A DNA stretch of 64,000 nt from Croceibacterium aestuarii (GCF_030657335.1 NZ_CP131039.1:1116001-1180000), one strand, 5' to 3'. Counted from the stretch's first letter, positions 8,854 through 17,070 are shown. Numbers and translations are program-made. Notes: generated by a model not told the origin, from the letters alone.

Positions 8854-10856
8854 GCGCAGCCGACCTCACCGCCGGCCGCGAAGGGCCGCTGGCCGATACC
8901 GACACCCGCCTGTCGCGCACCCCACGCGTCGCCGTGGCCGACGCCGCCCTGCGCGATCGGCTCGAGCGGATCTGGCGTACAGAGCCGGGACTGAAGGGAT
9001 GGTTCGGCACAGTCGATCACAAGGAAATCGGCAAGCGCTACCTGGTGACGGCCTTCATCATGCTGGCGATCGGCGGGATCGAGGCGCTGGTTCTGCGGCT
9101 CCAGCTTGCCGGGCCCAACAAGCACCTGCTGACGCCAGAACAGTACAACGAACTGTTCTCGACCCACGGCATGACGATGATCTTCCTCTACGCGGGGCCG
9201 GTCCTGTCGGGCTTTTCGAACTACTTTTTCCCGCTGTGGCTCGGCGCGCGCGATATGGCGTTTCCGCGAATGAATGCGCTCAGCTACTGGATCTACCTCG
9301 CCGCCGCGCTGTTCCTCTACGCCGGGCCGCTGGTCGGGGCGGGGCCGAACGACGGCTGGTTCAACTACGTCCCTTACGCCGAAAAGGCCTTCAATCCCGG
9401 CATCAACGAGGACATCTACGCGCTGGGCATGGTCTTCCTCGGCATCTCGACCAGCGTCGGGGCGGCCAACTTCATCGTCACCGCGGCGCGCTGCCGGGCG
9501 CCGGGAATGTCGATAAACCGCCTGCCGATCATGGTCTGGGGCACGCTGACGGCGAGTGCGGCCAACCTGGTGGTCATACCCGCCGTAAGCCTGGCCTTCT
9601 TCCTGCTGTGGATGGACCGCAACCTGGGGACGAGCTTCTTCACCGTCGCCGGCGGCGGCGAGCCGCTGTTGTGGCAGCACCTGTTCTGGCTGTTCGGCCA
9701 TCCCTGGGTCTACGCCATCGTCCTGCCGGCGATGGGCATGGTATCCGACGGGCTGCCGACATTCTCGCGGACCCCGCTGGTCGGTTACACGCTCGTCGCG
9801 CTGTCCACCGTGGCGACGATGCTGCTCGGCTTCGGTGTCTGGGTGCACCACATGTTCGCCACCGGCCTGCCCGGTCTCGGCCTGGCGTTTTTCTCCGGCG
9901 CGTCGATCATCATCACCATTCCCAGCGCGGTCGCGGTGTTCGCGTGGCTGGCCACGATCTGGCTGGGCAAGCCGGTTTTCACCACGGCCTTCAAGTTCTT
10001 TGCGGGGATGATCCTGCTGTTCGTGATCGGCGGCGTTTCGGGCTTCATGACCGCCAGCGTGCCGGCCGACTGGCAGCTCACCGACACCTACTTTGTTGTC
10101 GCTCACCTTCACTACGTGCTGATCGGCATCAACGTGTTCCCGGTCTGCGGCGCCACCTACATGTGGTTCCCCAAGATGACCGGGCGGCTGATGGACGAGC
10201 GGCTGGGGTGGTGGAACTTCTGGACCATGTTCCTGGGCTTCAACCTCGCGTTTCTGCCGATGCACCTGACGGGGCTGCTCGGCATGCCGCGGCGGATCTA
10301 CACCTACGACGCCGGAATGGGCTTCTCGGCGCTGAACATGATCACGACGATCGGCAGCTTCGTCTTTGCGGTGGGCGTGCTGATGTTCTTCTGGAATGTC
10401 ATCAAGTCGCGGCGCAGCGGCGCGATCGCCGGTCCCGACCCGTGGAGCGGGCCGTCGCTCGAATGGACCATCCCCTCGCCGCCGCCTCCCTATAATTTCG
10501 CCGTGATCCCGACCGTCGCGAGCCGGCATCCGCTGTGGGAGGATCAGCTCGACGAGACCGAAAACCGATCGAGCTTCGAGGAGGGCATGACCCTCGACGA
10601 AGGCAAGGAAGCGCTGGCCGTATCGATCCTCGATGCGGAGCCCGACCGGATTCTCAAGATGCCGAGCGACACGACTGCGCCGTTCTGGCTCACGGTGGCG
10701 ACGGCGGTGCTGTTTGCCGGGCTGCTCGGCAAGCTGTGGTGGCTGGCGGCGCTCGGCGGCATCGGTGCAATCGCCTCGCTGGCGTTCTGGAACGAGCCGC
10801 GCACGAAGCTGCTCGAGCGCGAACCGGACGCGCATGAGGAGAGGCGCAATGGCTGA
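8850..10856 (+). CDS. Cytochrome c oxidase subunit I, variant lacking canonical proton-channel Glu and Lys
   Basis: The gene encodes 668 residues of heme-copper oxidase subunit I with about 12 core helices and two extra C-terminal helices. Heme and CuB ligands are present (His106, His284, His333-334, His419, His421), as is the cross-link Tyr288. The D-channel mouth is intact (Asn124, Asp135, Asn142). However, the usual HPEVY reads HPWVY, with Trp286 where family A1 has Glu, and it is not the YSHPxVY form of family A2. The helix usually carrying TGIKIFSW reads SAVAVFAW, so the K-channel Lys is Ala362. The last 150 residues carry an acidic insert and the extra helices typical of caa3-type subunit I. 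The start overlaps the subunit II stop. Confidence 0.95.
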   Translation: MSAADLTAGREGPLADTDTRLSRTPRVAVADAALRDRLERIWRTEPGLKGWFGTVDHKEIGKRYLVTAFIMLAIGGIEALVLRLQLAGPNKHLLTPEQYNELFSTHGMTMIFLYAGPVLSGFSNYFFPLWLGARDMAFPRMNALSYWIYLAAALFLYAGPLVGAGPNDGWFNYVPYAEKAFNPGINEDIYALGMVFLGISTSVGAANFIVTAARCRAPGMSINRLPIMVWGTLTASAANLVVIPAVSLAFFLLWMDRNLGTSFFTVAGGGEPLLWQHLFWLFGHPWVYAIVLPAMGMVSDGLPTFSRTPLVGYTLVALSTVATMLLGFGVWVHHMFATGLPGLGLAFFSGASIIITIPSAVAVFAWLATIWLGKPVFTTAFKFFAGMILLFVIGGVSGFMTASVPADWQLTDTYFVVAHLHYVLIGINVFPVCGATYMWFPKMTGRLMDERLGWWNFWTMFLGFNLAFLPMHLTGLLGMPRRIYTYDAGMGFSALNMITTIGSFVFAVGVLMFFWNVIKSRRSGAIAGPDPWSGPSLEWTIPSPPPPYNFAVIPTVASRHPLWEDQLDETENRSSFEEGMTLDEGKEALAVSILDAEPDRILKMPSDTTAPFWLTVATAVLFAGLLGKLWWLAALGGIGAIASLAFWNEPRTKLLEREPDAHEERRNG

Positions 10857-11460
10857 ACGTATCGTATCGCGCCCCGAAGCCCTGCCACTCGGCCCCATCG
10901 GTGGCCGCGGAATCGGCTGGAACGGCATGGTCATGCTGGTCGTCGCCGAGGCCTCATTGTTCGGCTACCTGCTGTTTTCCTACTACTACCTGGCGGTATC
11001 CAACCCCCCCGGTTGGGTGCTCGAAAGCGAACCCAGTCTCAAGCTGGCTCTGCCCAATACGTTCCTGTTGCTCGCATCGAGCGTCGCTGCCTGGTGGGGC
11101 GAGCGCGGCATTCGCAAGGACGACCGCGGCCAGGCGCTCGGCGGCATCGGCCTGGCGATCGCCATGGGGGCGGTGTTCGCGATCGTCCAGGGTTTCGAAT
11201 GGAAGGACAAAGCCTACGGCCTCGGAACGAGCAGCTACACCGCGCTCTATTTCGTGACGACCGGCTTCCACATGGCTCACGTCATCGCCGGGCTGATGAT
11301 TCTCGGCGCGCTCTGGCTGTGGACCTGGCGGGGGTTCTTCTCGCCGCTGCGGATGCTGCCGATGGCCAATGGCATCGTCTACTGGCACTTCGTCGACGCG
11401 GTGTGGCTGGCGGTCTTTTCCACCTATTACCTCTCTCCCTATCTCGGAGTCGGACAATGA
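10849..11460 (+). CDS. Cytochrome c oxidase subunit III
   Basis: This 203-residue protein has five membrane helices, the short form of subunit III seen in caa3 and bacterial quinol/cytochrome oxidases. The motifs FVTTGFHMAHVIAG and YWHFVDAVWLAVF are the conserved His- and Trp-containing signatures of the family. It stabilises the subunit I proton-uptake path and lipid sites in canonical enzymes. It overlaps the subunit I gene by 8 bases and the next gene by 4. Confidence 0.93.
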   Translation: MAERIVSRPEALPLGPIGGRGIGWNGMVMLVVAEASLFGYLLFSYYYLAVSNPPGWVLESEPSLKLALPNTFLLLASSVAAWWGERGIRKDDRGQALGGIGLAIAMGAVFAIVQGFEWKDKAYGLGTSSYTALYFVTTGFHMAHVIAGLMILGALWLWTWRGFFSPLRMLPMANGIVYWHFVDAVWLAVFSTYYLSPYLGVGQ

Positions 11461-11888
11461 CCCGCGACCAGGACGAAGGCGCTCATCCCGCGCCCCACCG
11501 GGGCCGGGTGGAAACGCACGAGGCGTTGTTCGCGGTCTGGGCCGCACCGCTGGCCTGGCTCGTCCAGCTTTCGGCGATCTATGCCTTTTCCTCGGCGCCC
11601 TGCTTCTATTACGGCATCCGCCTGACCACGCACCCCGGGGTCCAGCCCTGGCCGCTGATCATCGGCTGTGTCTGCCTCCTCGTTGCGCTTGCCGCACTGT
11701 GGCTGGGCGTGGTGCTGCTCCGGCGCACCAAAGACGAAACCGGAGGCAGCAAGCGTCATCTGTTCGAGACCGGGCAGGGCCGCACCCGTTTCATGGCCTT
11801 GTGGGGCATCGCCTTTTCCGCGGTGTTCGTCTTCCTGATTGCCGTCAACATCCTCCTGCTGCTGGGAATGCCGGTATGCGAAAGCTAG
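11457..11888 (+). CDS. Small membrane protein of unknown function in the oxidase operon
   Basis: This 143-residue protein has a hydrophilic His-rich start (residues 1-20) and three predicted membrane helices (about 24-48, 65-88, 115-137). A pair SAPCFYYG follows the first helix, and the protein ends in MPVCES. I do not recognise a named family. Its position between subunit III and the cytochrome gene, with 4- and 13-base overlaps, argues for a structural or assembly role in this oxidase. A subunit IV-like part is one possibility. Confidence 0.8.
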   Translation: MTRDQDEGAHPAPHRGRVETHEALFAVWAAPLAWLVQLSAIYAFSSAPCFYYGIRLTTHPGVQPWPLIIGCVCLLVALAALWLGVVLLRRTKDETGGSKRHLFETGQGRTRFMALWGIAFSAVFVFLIAVNILLLLGMPVCES

Positions 11889-12214
11889 TCGCCCTGGCGC
11901 TGATCCCGCTGGCCGCCTGTGCGGGCGGCAGGGACGACGACACCACCGAGCTCGCCAAGCAGGTGATCGCCGATCACTGCGGGCTGTGCCACACGGTGCC
12001 AGGGGTGATCCAGGCGCACGGCAAGGTCGGGCCGAACCTCGAAGGGATCGGCAGGCGCGAAGTCATCGCCGGCAAGTTGCCCAACAGCCGTCCCAACCTG
12101 CTGCGCTGGATCACCCACGCACAGACGATCGCGCCCGGATCGGCGATGCCCGACATCCCGCTGACGCCTGAGCAGGCGAACGCCGTCGCCGACTATCTCT
12201 ATTCGCTGGACTGA
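11876..12214 (+). CDS. Lipoprotein monoheme cytochrome c
   Basis: This 112-residue protein starts with a short lipoprotein signal whose lipobox PLAAC places the lipidated cysteine at residue 15, followed by Gly-Gly. The heme site CGLCH lies at residues 35-39, and MPDIPLT near residue 90 supplies a probable axial methionine. The sequence of the heme domain resembles the one fused to subunit II. It overlaps the previous gene by 13 bases and ends 4 bases before the alcohol dehydrogenase gene, so it probably carries electrons from the dehydrogenase module to the oxidase at the periplasmic membrane face. Confidence 0.9.
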   Translation: MRKLVALALIPLAACAGGRDDDTTELAKQVIADHCGLCHTVPGVIQAHGKVGPNLEGIGRREVIAGKLPNSRPNLLRWITHAQTIAPGSAMPDIPLTPEQANAVADYLYSLD

Positions 12215-12218
12215 TGCC

Positions 12219-14141
12219 ATGAAGACCAAGACCATCCTCCTCGCCACGTTTGCCGCCGTCGCCGTCGCGGCGCTTCCGGTCGTGGCTGCCCAGACCGGGA
12301 TGTTCCCGCAGCGCGCCGGGGCCAAGCCGCCGCTGCCCAAGCCGGTCCCCGCCGGCGACGTTTTCACCCGCGAGCAGATCGGCCACGCGCTGGCGCCGCC
12401 GACGCCCGGGGCCGGGCGCACGGTCGCCCCCGCGGCCGCCGCGCCGCAGGATGACGGGCAGTGGACCATGCCGGCCAAGAACTATGCGGCGACGCGCTAC
12501 ACCTCGCTCAACGAGATTACCCCGGCGAATGCCAAGAACCTGCAAGAGGTCTTCAGCTTCTCGCTGGGCGTCAACAAGGGTCAGGAAGCCGCGCCCATCG
12601 TCGTCGACAACACGATGTACGTCGTTAGCGCCTTTCCCAACCACGTCTACGCGCTCGACCTGACCAAGGAAGGCGCGCCGCTCAAGTGGAGCTACAATCC
12701 CAAGCCCGTGCCGGCCGCCGCGGGCGTGGCCTGCTGCGACGTGGTCAATCGCGGCGGCGCCTATGCCGACGGCAAGTTCGTCTTCAACACGCTCGACGGA
12801 GCGACGATCGCGCTCGATGCCAAGACCGGCAAGGAGGTCTGGCGCACCCAGCTGGGTGACATCAACAAGGGCGAGAGCGTGACGATGGCGCCGCTGATTG
12901 CCGGCGGCAAGGTCCTGGTCGGCAATTCGGGGGGCGAGTTCGGCGTTCACGGCTGGCTCACCGCGCTCGATCTCGGCAGCGGCAAGATCGCCTGGCGCGC
13001 CTATCACACCGGGCCCGACGACCAGGCGCTGATCGGCAAGGACTTCCATCCTTTCTACGCGATGGACCGGGGCAAGGACCTGGGCGTGAAGAGCTGGCCG
13101 GCGGGTGCCTGGCAGATTGGCGGCGGCACGATGTGGGGCTGGATCGCCTACGATCCGGCGACCCAGACGATTTTTTACGGCACGGCCAATCCTGGCCCGT
13201 GGAACCAGCTCCAGCGGCCCGGAGACAACAAGTGGACCGCCGGCCTGTTCGCGCGCGACGTCAACACCGGCCAGGCCAAGTGGTTCTACCAGATGAACCC
13301 GCACGATGAGCACGACTATGACGGCATCAACGAGCAACTGCTGCTCGACATGCCATTCGGGGGCAAGATGCGGGAGGTCCTGCTCCACCCCGATCGCAAC
13401 GGCTACGTCTACGTCGTCGATCGCGAGACAGGCCAGGTGCTTTCGGCCGATCCATACGGCCCCGTGAATTCGTCCAAGGGGGTGAACCTCAAAACGGGCC
13501 GGCTGATCGTCAATCCGGCGAAGGAAACCCATCTCGGCCAGGTAGTGCACGACATCTGTCCCACCGCGAGCGGGGCGAAGGACTGGAATCCCTCGAGCTT
13601 CAGTCCGCGCACCGGGCTGGTCTATATCCCGCACGAGAACCTGTGCATGGACTGGATGAATCTCGAGGTGAATTACATCTCGGGCACGCCCTACGTCGGG
13701 GCGGAGGTGAAGATGAAACCCGGGCCGGGCGGGCATCGCGGCGAACTCACCGCGTGGGACCCTGTGCTGCGCAAACCGGCCTGGACGATTCGGGAGGATC
13801 TGCCCGTCTGGTCCGGCACCGTTTCGACCGGGGGCGACCTCGTGTTCTACGGAACGATGGACGGCTGGTTCAAGGCCGTCGACGCGCGCACCGGGAAGCT
13901 GGTCTGGAAGCAAAAGCTCGAAAGCGGCATCATCGGCCAACCGATCAGCTACAAGGGGCCCGACAGCCACCAGTACGTCGCCGTGCTGTCCGGCGTCGGA
14001 GGCTGGTCGGGCGCGATCGTGTCGGGGCCGCTCGACCCGCGCGACGGCTCCTCCGCACTCGGTTTCGTCAACACGATGACCGACCTTCCCAACCGCACGA
14101 CCGCAGGAGGGACGCTCCATGTCTTCGCACTTCCGCATTGA
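12219..14141 (+). CDS. PQQ alcohol dehydrogenase with lanthanide-type active site (XoxF/ExaF-like)
   Basis: This 640-residue periplasmic eight-bladed propeller oxidises primary alcohols with PQQ. By comparison with methanol dehydrogenase, the adjacent-cysteine disulfide is Cys172-Cys173 (ACCDVVNRG). The metal ligands are Glu240 (GGEFGVHG) and Asn324 (ANPGPWN). The stacking Trp is in GGTMWGW, the catalytic Asp is 366 and Arg393 is in HPDRNG. The motif DYDG puts a second Asp at 368, where Ca-type MxaF has Ala; that Asp marks lanthanide-dependent enzymes. A signal peptide (residues 1-24) is followed by an unusual Pro/Ala-rich stretch of about 55 residues before the propeller. Cytochrome, beta-propeller and XoxJ-like genes follow, as expected. 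The true substrate (methanol, ethanol or longer) cannot be read from the sequence. Confidence 0.93.
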   Translation: MKTKTILLATFAAVAVAALPVVAAQTGMFPQRAGAKPPLPKPVPAGDVFTREQIGHALAPPTPGAGRTVAPAAAAPQDDGQWTMPAKNYAATRYTSLNEITPANAKNLQEVFSFSLGVNKGQEAAPIVVDNTMYVVSAFPNHVYALDLTKEGAPLKWSYNPKPVPAAAGVACCDVVNRGGAYADGKFVFNTLDGATIALDAKTGKEVWRTQLGDINKGESVTMAPLIAGGKVLVGNSGGEFGVHGWLTALDLGSGKIAWRAYHTGPDDQALIGKDFHPFYAMDRGKDLGVKSWPAGAWQIGGGTMWGWIAYDPATQTIFYGTANPGPWNQLQRPGDNKWTAGLFARDVNTGQAKWFYQMNPHDEHDYDGINEQLLLDMPFGGKMREVLLHPDRNGYVYVVDRETGQVLSADPYGPVNSSKGVNLKTGRLIVNPAKETHLGQVVHDICPTASGAKDWNPSSFSPRTGLVYIPHENLCMDWMNLEVNYISGTPYVGAEVKMKPGPGGHRGELTAWDPVLRKPAWTIREDLPVWSGTVSTGGDLVFYGTMDGWFKAVDARTGKLVWKQKLESGIIGQPISYKGPDSHQYVAVLSGVGGWSGAIVSGPLDPRDGSSALGFVNTMTDLPNRTTAGGTLHVFALPH

Positions 14142-14685
14142 GATCGCTGCCGCAATGACTCTCGCACTCGCGCTGGGGGCCTGCGATCAGGCCAAGGACG
14201 ATACCTCGACCGGCACCTTCGCTCCGGCCGGCCCGGGCGCCCCCGCGCAGCGCGACGTGGCGCTGGTTCCCGGCGGCGGCGATCTGGTCACCGCGCCCGA
14301 TCGGCGGGCGCTGCCCTACCTAGACAATGCCGCGGCCGTGACCGAGGGGATGCAGCTCTACAACCAGATGAACTGCGTGGGCTGTCACTTTAACGGGGGC
14401 GGCGGAATCGGGCCCCCGCTGATGGACACGAGCTGGACGTACGGCGGCCGGCTCGATCAAATCTATGACACGATCTATTTCGGGCGCGCCAACGGCATGC
14501 CGGCCTGGGGCGGTAAGCTGACCGACGACCAGATCTGGAAGATTGCCAGTTATGTCCGCTCGATGTCGTTGCCCGAGACGATTGCCGCGAACGGCAACGG
14601 CACGCCCTCGCAGCATCCCGCGCCCGTTCCGAGGGAAGCTGACGCATTCGACGGATGGCACGTTCCCAAGGAAGCCGGAAGTTAG
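14119..14685 (+). CDS. Lipoprotein cytochrome c, probable electron acceptor of the PQQ dehydrogenase (XoxG-like role)
   Basis: This 188-residue protein carries a lipoprotein signal with lipobox ALGAC (Cys22), a low-complexity Gly/Pro/Ala linker, and one cytochrome c domain with heme site CVGCH at residues 86-90. NGMPAWGG supplies the probable axial Met. The ATG at 14119 lies behind GCAGGAGGG inside the 3' end of the dehydrogenase gene, a 23-base overlap. XoxF operons normally carry a dedicated cytochrome cL called XoxG at this place. This one is diverged and lipid-anchored, so the XoxG name is a role inferred from position. Confidence 0.88.
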   Translation: MSSHFRIEIAAAMTLALALGACDQAKDDTSTGTFAPAGPGAPAQRDVALVPGGGDLVTAPDRRALPYLDNAAAVTEGMQLYNQMNCVGCHFNGGGGIGPPLMDTSWTYGGRLDQIYDTIYFGRANGMPAWGGKLTDDQIWKIASYVRSMSLPETIAANGNGTPSQHPAPVPREADAFDGWHVPKEAGS

Positions 14686-14701
14686 GTCGCTCCCTGCCCT
14701 G

Positions 14702-15664
14702 TTGGCGCCAACCCTGGCGTTGGCGCTTGCCGCGTGCTCTTCGTCCGAGCGGGGCGGCGACCGCGTTTTCGTCTCGGACGAGGAGGCCGACGTGGTTCAC
14801 GTCCTCGACGGTGCGAGCGGCGAGGTCGAGGGGGCTTTGCAGACCGGCGAGCGTCCCCGCGGCCTCGCGCTCTCCCCCGATGGCAAGACGCTGTATGTCG
14901 CGGCGAGCGAATCCAACCGCATCGAGGCCTGGGACAGTCACTCGCTGCGCAAGCTCCGCGAACTCGGTTCGGGGAGCGATCCCGAGCGCATCGCGGTCAG
15001 CCCCGACGGGGCGACGATCTACGCGGCCAACGAGGACAAGAGCGCCGTTTCGTTCATCGACGTCGCCAGCGGCAAGGTGGTGCGCGAGGTGCGCGTCGGG
15101 CCCGAACCCGAAGGCATCGGCGTCTCCCCCGACGGCAAGTTGTTGATCGCGACCAGCGAAGTGGCCAGCGTCGCCCATTTCATCGACGTGGCCAGCGCCA
15201 AGGTAACCGACAACCTACCCGTCGGCAGCCGGCCGCGCGAAGTGCTGTTCCTCAAGGGCGGGCGCGAGGCCTGGGTCTCGTCGGAGCAGCGCGGAACAAT
15301 CGCGGTGTTCGACACCGCTTCGCGCGAGATGAAGCGCACGATCGACCTCGCCGCGGCCTTCCCCGACCTCGAGAATCCGCAGGCGGTCGAGCTCGAGCTG
15401 ACCCGCGACGGCAAGCGCGCCTTCGTCGCCATGGGGCGCGGTGACCGCGTCGCGGAAATCGATCCGGTGAGCTACCGCGTGGTCCGTTCGTTCCCCACCG
15501 GCCACCGCACTTGGGGAATCGCCCTCTCGCCAGACGACGCGCGACTCTATGCCGTCTCGGGGCTCTCGGGCACGGCAACGATCATCGACCTGGAGAAGGA
15601 CAAGGTCGCCCACACGGTCACGCTCGGCGGCAAGCCGTGGACTGCCGAGGCTGCCTCGCGATGA
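14702..15664 (+). CDS. PQQ-associated YVTN beta-propeller lipoprotein
   Basis: The protein of about 320 residues contains repeated blades with the pattern SPDGKTLYVA..., typical of the family called PQQ-dependent catabolism-associated beta-propeller proteins. A lipobox ALAAC lies near the N-terminus. The frame has no ATG or GTG near the conserved start. I used a TTG at 14702, which gives a hydrophobic signal but lacks the usual positive residues; a better n-region (RKPEVRS) lies just upstream without a start codon. An alternative is a frameshift from an ATG at 14655 in another frame. The role may be sensing or stabilising the PQQ system, but it is not established. Confidence 0.85.
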   Translation: MAPTLALALAACSSSERGGDRVFVSDEEADVVHVLDGASGEVEGALQTGERPRGLALSPDGKTLYVAASESNRIEAWDSHSLRKLRELGSGSDPERIAVSPDGATIYAANEDKSAVSFIDVASGKVVREVRVGPEPEGIGVSPDGKLLIATSEVASVAHFIDVASAKVTDNLPVGSRPREVLFLKGGREAWVSSEQRGTIAVFDTASREMKRTIDLAAAFPDLENPQAVELELTRDGKRAFVAMGRGDRVAEIDPVSYRVVRSFPTGHRTWGIALSPDDARLYAVSGLSGTATIIDLEKDKVAHTVTLGGKPWTAEAASR

Positions 15665-16455
15665 AGCGCGCCGGGTTGCTCACGCTCCTGCTGGCAGCCT
15701 GCGCCCCCGATCCGCTCAAGGTCTGCGCCGATCCCAACAACCTGCCGTTTTCGAATCGGGCGGGCGAAGGGTTCGAGAACAAACTGGCCGAACTGATCGC
15801 CTCCGACCTCGACCGGCCGATCGCGTACACCTGGTGGGCCCAGCGGCGCGGATTCGTGCGCAACACGGTGGGCGAGGGCGCCTGCGACATCTGGCCCGGT
15901 GTCGCCGCGGGGCTGGAAACGCTCGAGACCACGCGTCCATACTACCGCGCGAGTTACATGTTCGTGACGCGTCAGTCCGACGACCTCGCGGGCCTGACGC
16001 TCGACGATCCGCGGCTGAAACGCCTTTCGCTGGGCGTGCAGTTGGTGGGCGACGATGGCGGCAACACTCCGCCGGCGCACGCCCTCGCCCGGCGCGGCAT
16101 TATCGGCAACGTCCGCGGCTACATGCTCTATGGCGATTATACGCGGCCCAATCCGCCCGCCGCGATCGTCGACGCGGTCGAAAAAGGCGAGATCGATGCT
16201 GGCCTCGTCTGGGGCCCTCTCGCCGGCTACTTCGCCCGGCGAAGCAAAGTGCCCTTGCGGCTGGAACCGGTTACTCCGTGGCTCGACGACAACCAGTGGC
16301 CGATGGCCTACGACATTTCGGTGGGCGTGCGAAAGGATGATCCGCAGCTGAGGGATGACGTCGATCGCGTGCTCAAAGCCCGCAAGCGCGAGATTGCCAA
16401 GCTGCTCGAAGATTATGGGATCGAGCCGATCGGGCCGCAGGCGACCGCGCCCTAG
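15661..16455 (+). CDS. XoxJ/MxaJ-like periplasmic binding protein
   Basis: This 264-residue protein belongs to the quinoprotein-dehydrogenase-associated solute-binding family. The N-terminal motif VCADPNNLPFSNRAGEGFEN is characteristic, as are the later WPGVAAGLETL and YDISVGV segments. A short signal ending at a cysteine (LLLAAC) suggests a lipoprotein. Structural work on related XoxJ proteins suggests they help activate or fold the dehydrogenase rather than feed a transporter, and no permease is present here. The ATG overlaps the stop of the beta-propeller gene. It closes the ten-gene oxidase and dehydrogenase run. Confidence 0.92.
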   Translation: MKRAGLLTLLLAACAPDPLKVCADPNNLPFSNRAGEGFENKLAELIASDLDRPIAYTWWAQRRGFVRNTVGEGACDIWPGVAAGLETLETTRPYYRASYMFVTRQSDDLAGLTLDDPRLKRLSLGVQLVGDDGGNTPPAHALARRGIIGNVRGYMLYGDYTRPNPPAAIVDAVEKGEIDAGLVWGPLAGYFARRSKVPLRLEPVTPWLDDNQWPMAYDISVGVRKDDPQLRDDVDRVLKARKREIAKLLEDYGIEPIGPQATAP

Positions 16456-16527
16456 ACCGCGAATGCCGTTTGGCGGCGCATTGGCTTTTCATTCACCGTT
16501 CGACGCCCTAATTGCGCAAGCGATCGG

Positions 16528-17070
16528 ATGCCTGCCGCAATGTCGCAAGACCCCCCACGCACCGGGCTCGAGGGCGCGTTCTTCGAGCATCGCGAGCGCC
16601 TCGTGCGCTTCCTTGCCGTGCGCGGGGCGGGCGAGGCGGCCGAAGACCTCGTGCAGGAGGTCTGGCTCAAGATCTCGACCAGCCAGGCGGGCCCGGTCGC
16701 CGCGCCGCTGCCCTATCTCTATCGCGTCGCCGATTCGCTGATGATCGATCGCTTCCGCTCGCAGCGGCAGGCCGCGAAGCGCGACCGTGAATGGACCGAC
16801 CTCTCCGCCGGAACCGTCACGGGCACATCCGATGCGCCATCGGCGGAGCGGGTCGTCGCTGCCCGCGATTTCGTTCGGCTGGTGGAGGAGCTTCTTGCCC
16901 GGCTCGAGCCGCCGCGCGTCGCCGAGGTCTTCCGCCGGCACCGGGTCGACGGCGTACCCCAGCGGCAGGTGGCGGCGGAATTCGGCGTAAGTCTGTCCAC
17001 CGTGGAGAGCGACCTGAGGGTGGCCTATCGCGCGCTGACCGAGCTCAGGGAGCGCCACGATGAGGTCTGA
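16528..17070 (+). CDS. ECF sigma factor, FecI-like
   Basis: This 180-residue sigma-70 family protein has region 2 (EDLVQEVWLKI, then PYLYRVADSLMIDRFRSQRQ) and region 4 (PQRQVAAEFGVSLSTVESDLRVAYRAL). Its length and the neighbouring FecR and TonB receptor genes place it in the FecI group, which is activated from the cell surface when the receptor binds its substrate. Two start codons are possible, 16528 and 16540, and neither has a strong ribosome site. It lies 72 bases after the XoxJ-like gene on the same strand. Confidence 0.92.
   Translation: MPAAMSQDPPRTGLEGAFFEHRERLVRFLAVRGAGEAAEDLVQEVWLKISTSQAGPVAAPLPYLYRVADSLMIDRFRSQRQAAKRDREWTDLSAGTVTGTSDAPSAERVVAARDFVRLVEELLARLEPPRVAEVFRRHRVDGVPQRQVAAEFGVSLSTVESDLRVAYRALTELRERHDEV

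Noticed and set aside
12219-14141. Calcium-type methanol dehydrogenase (MxaF)
   Set aside because: The active site has the second Asp (DYD) in place of Ala, and no MxaI small-subunit gene is present.
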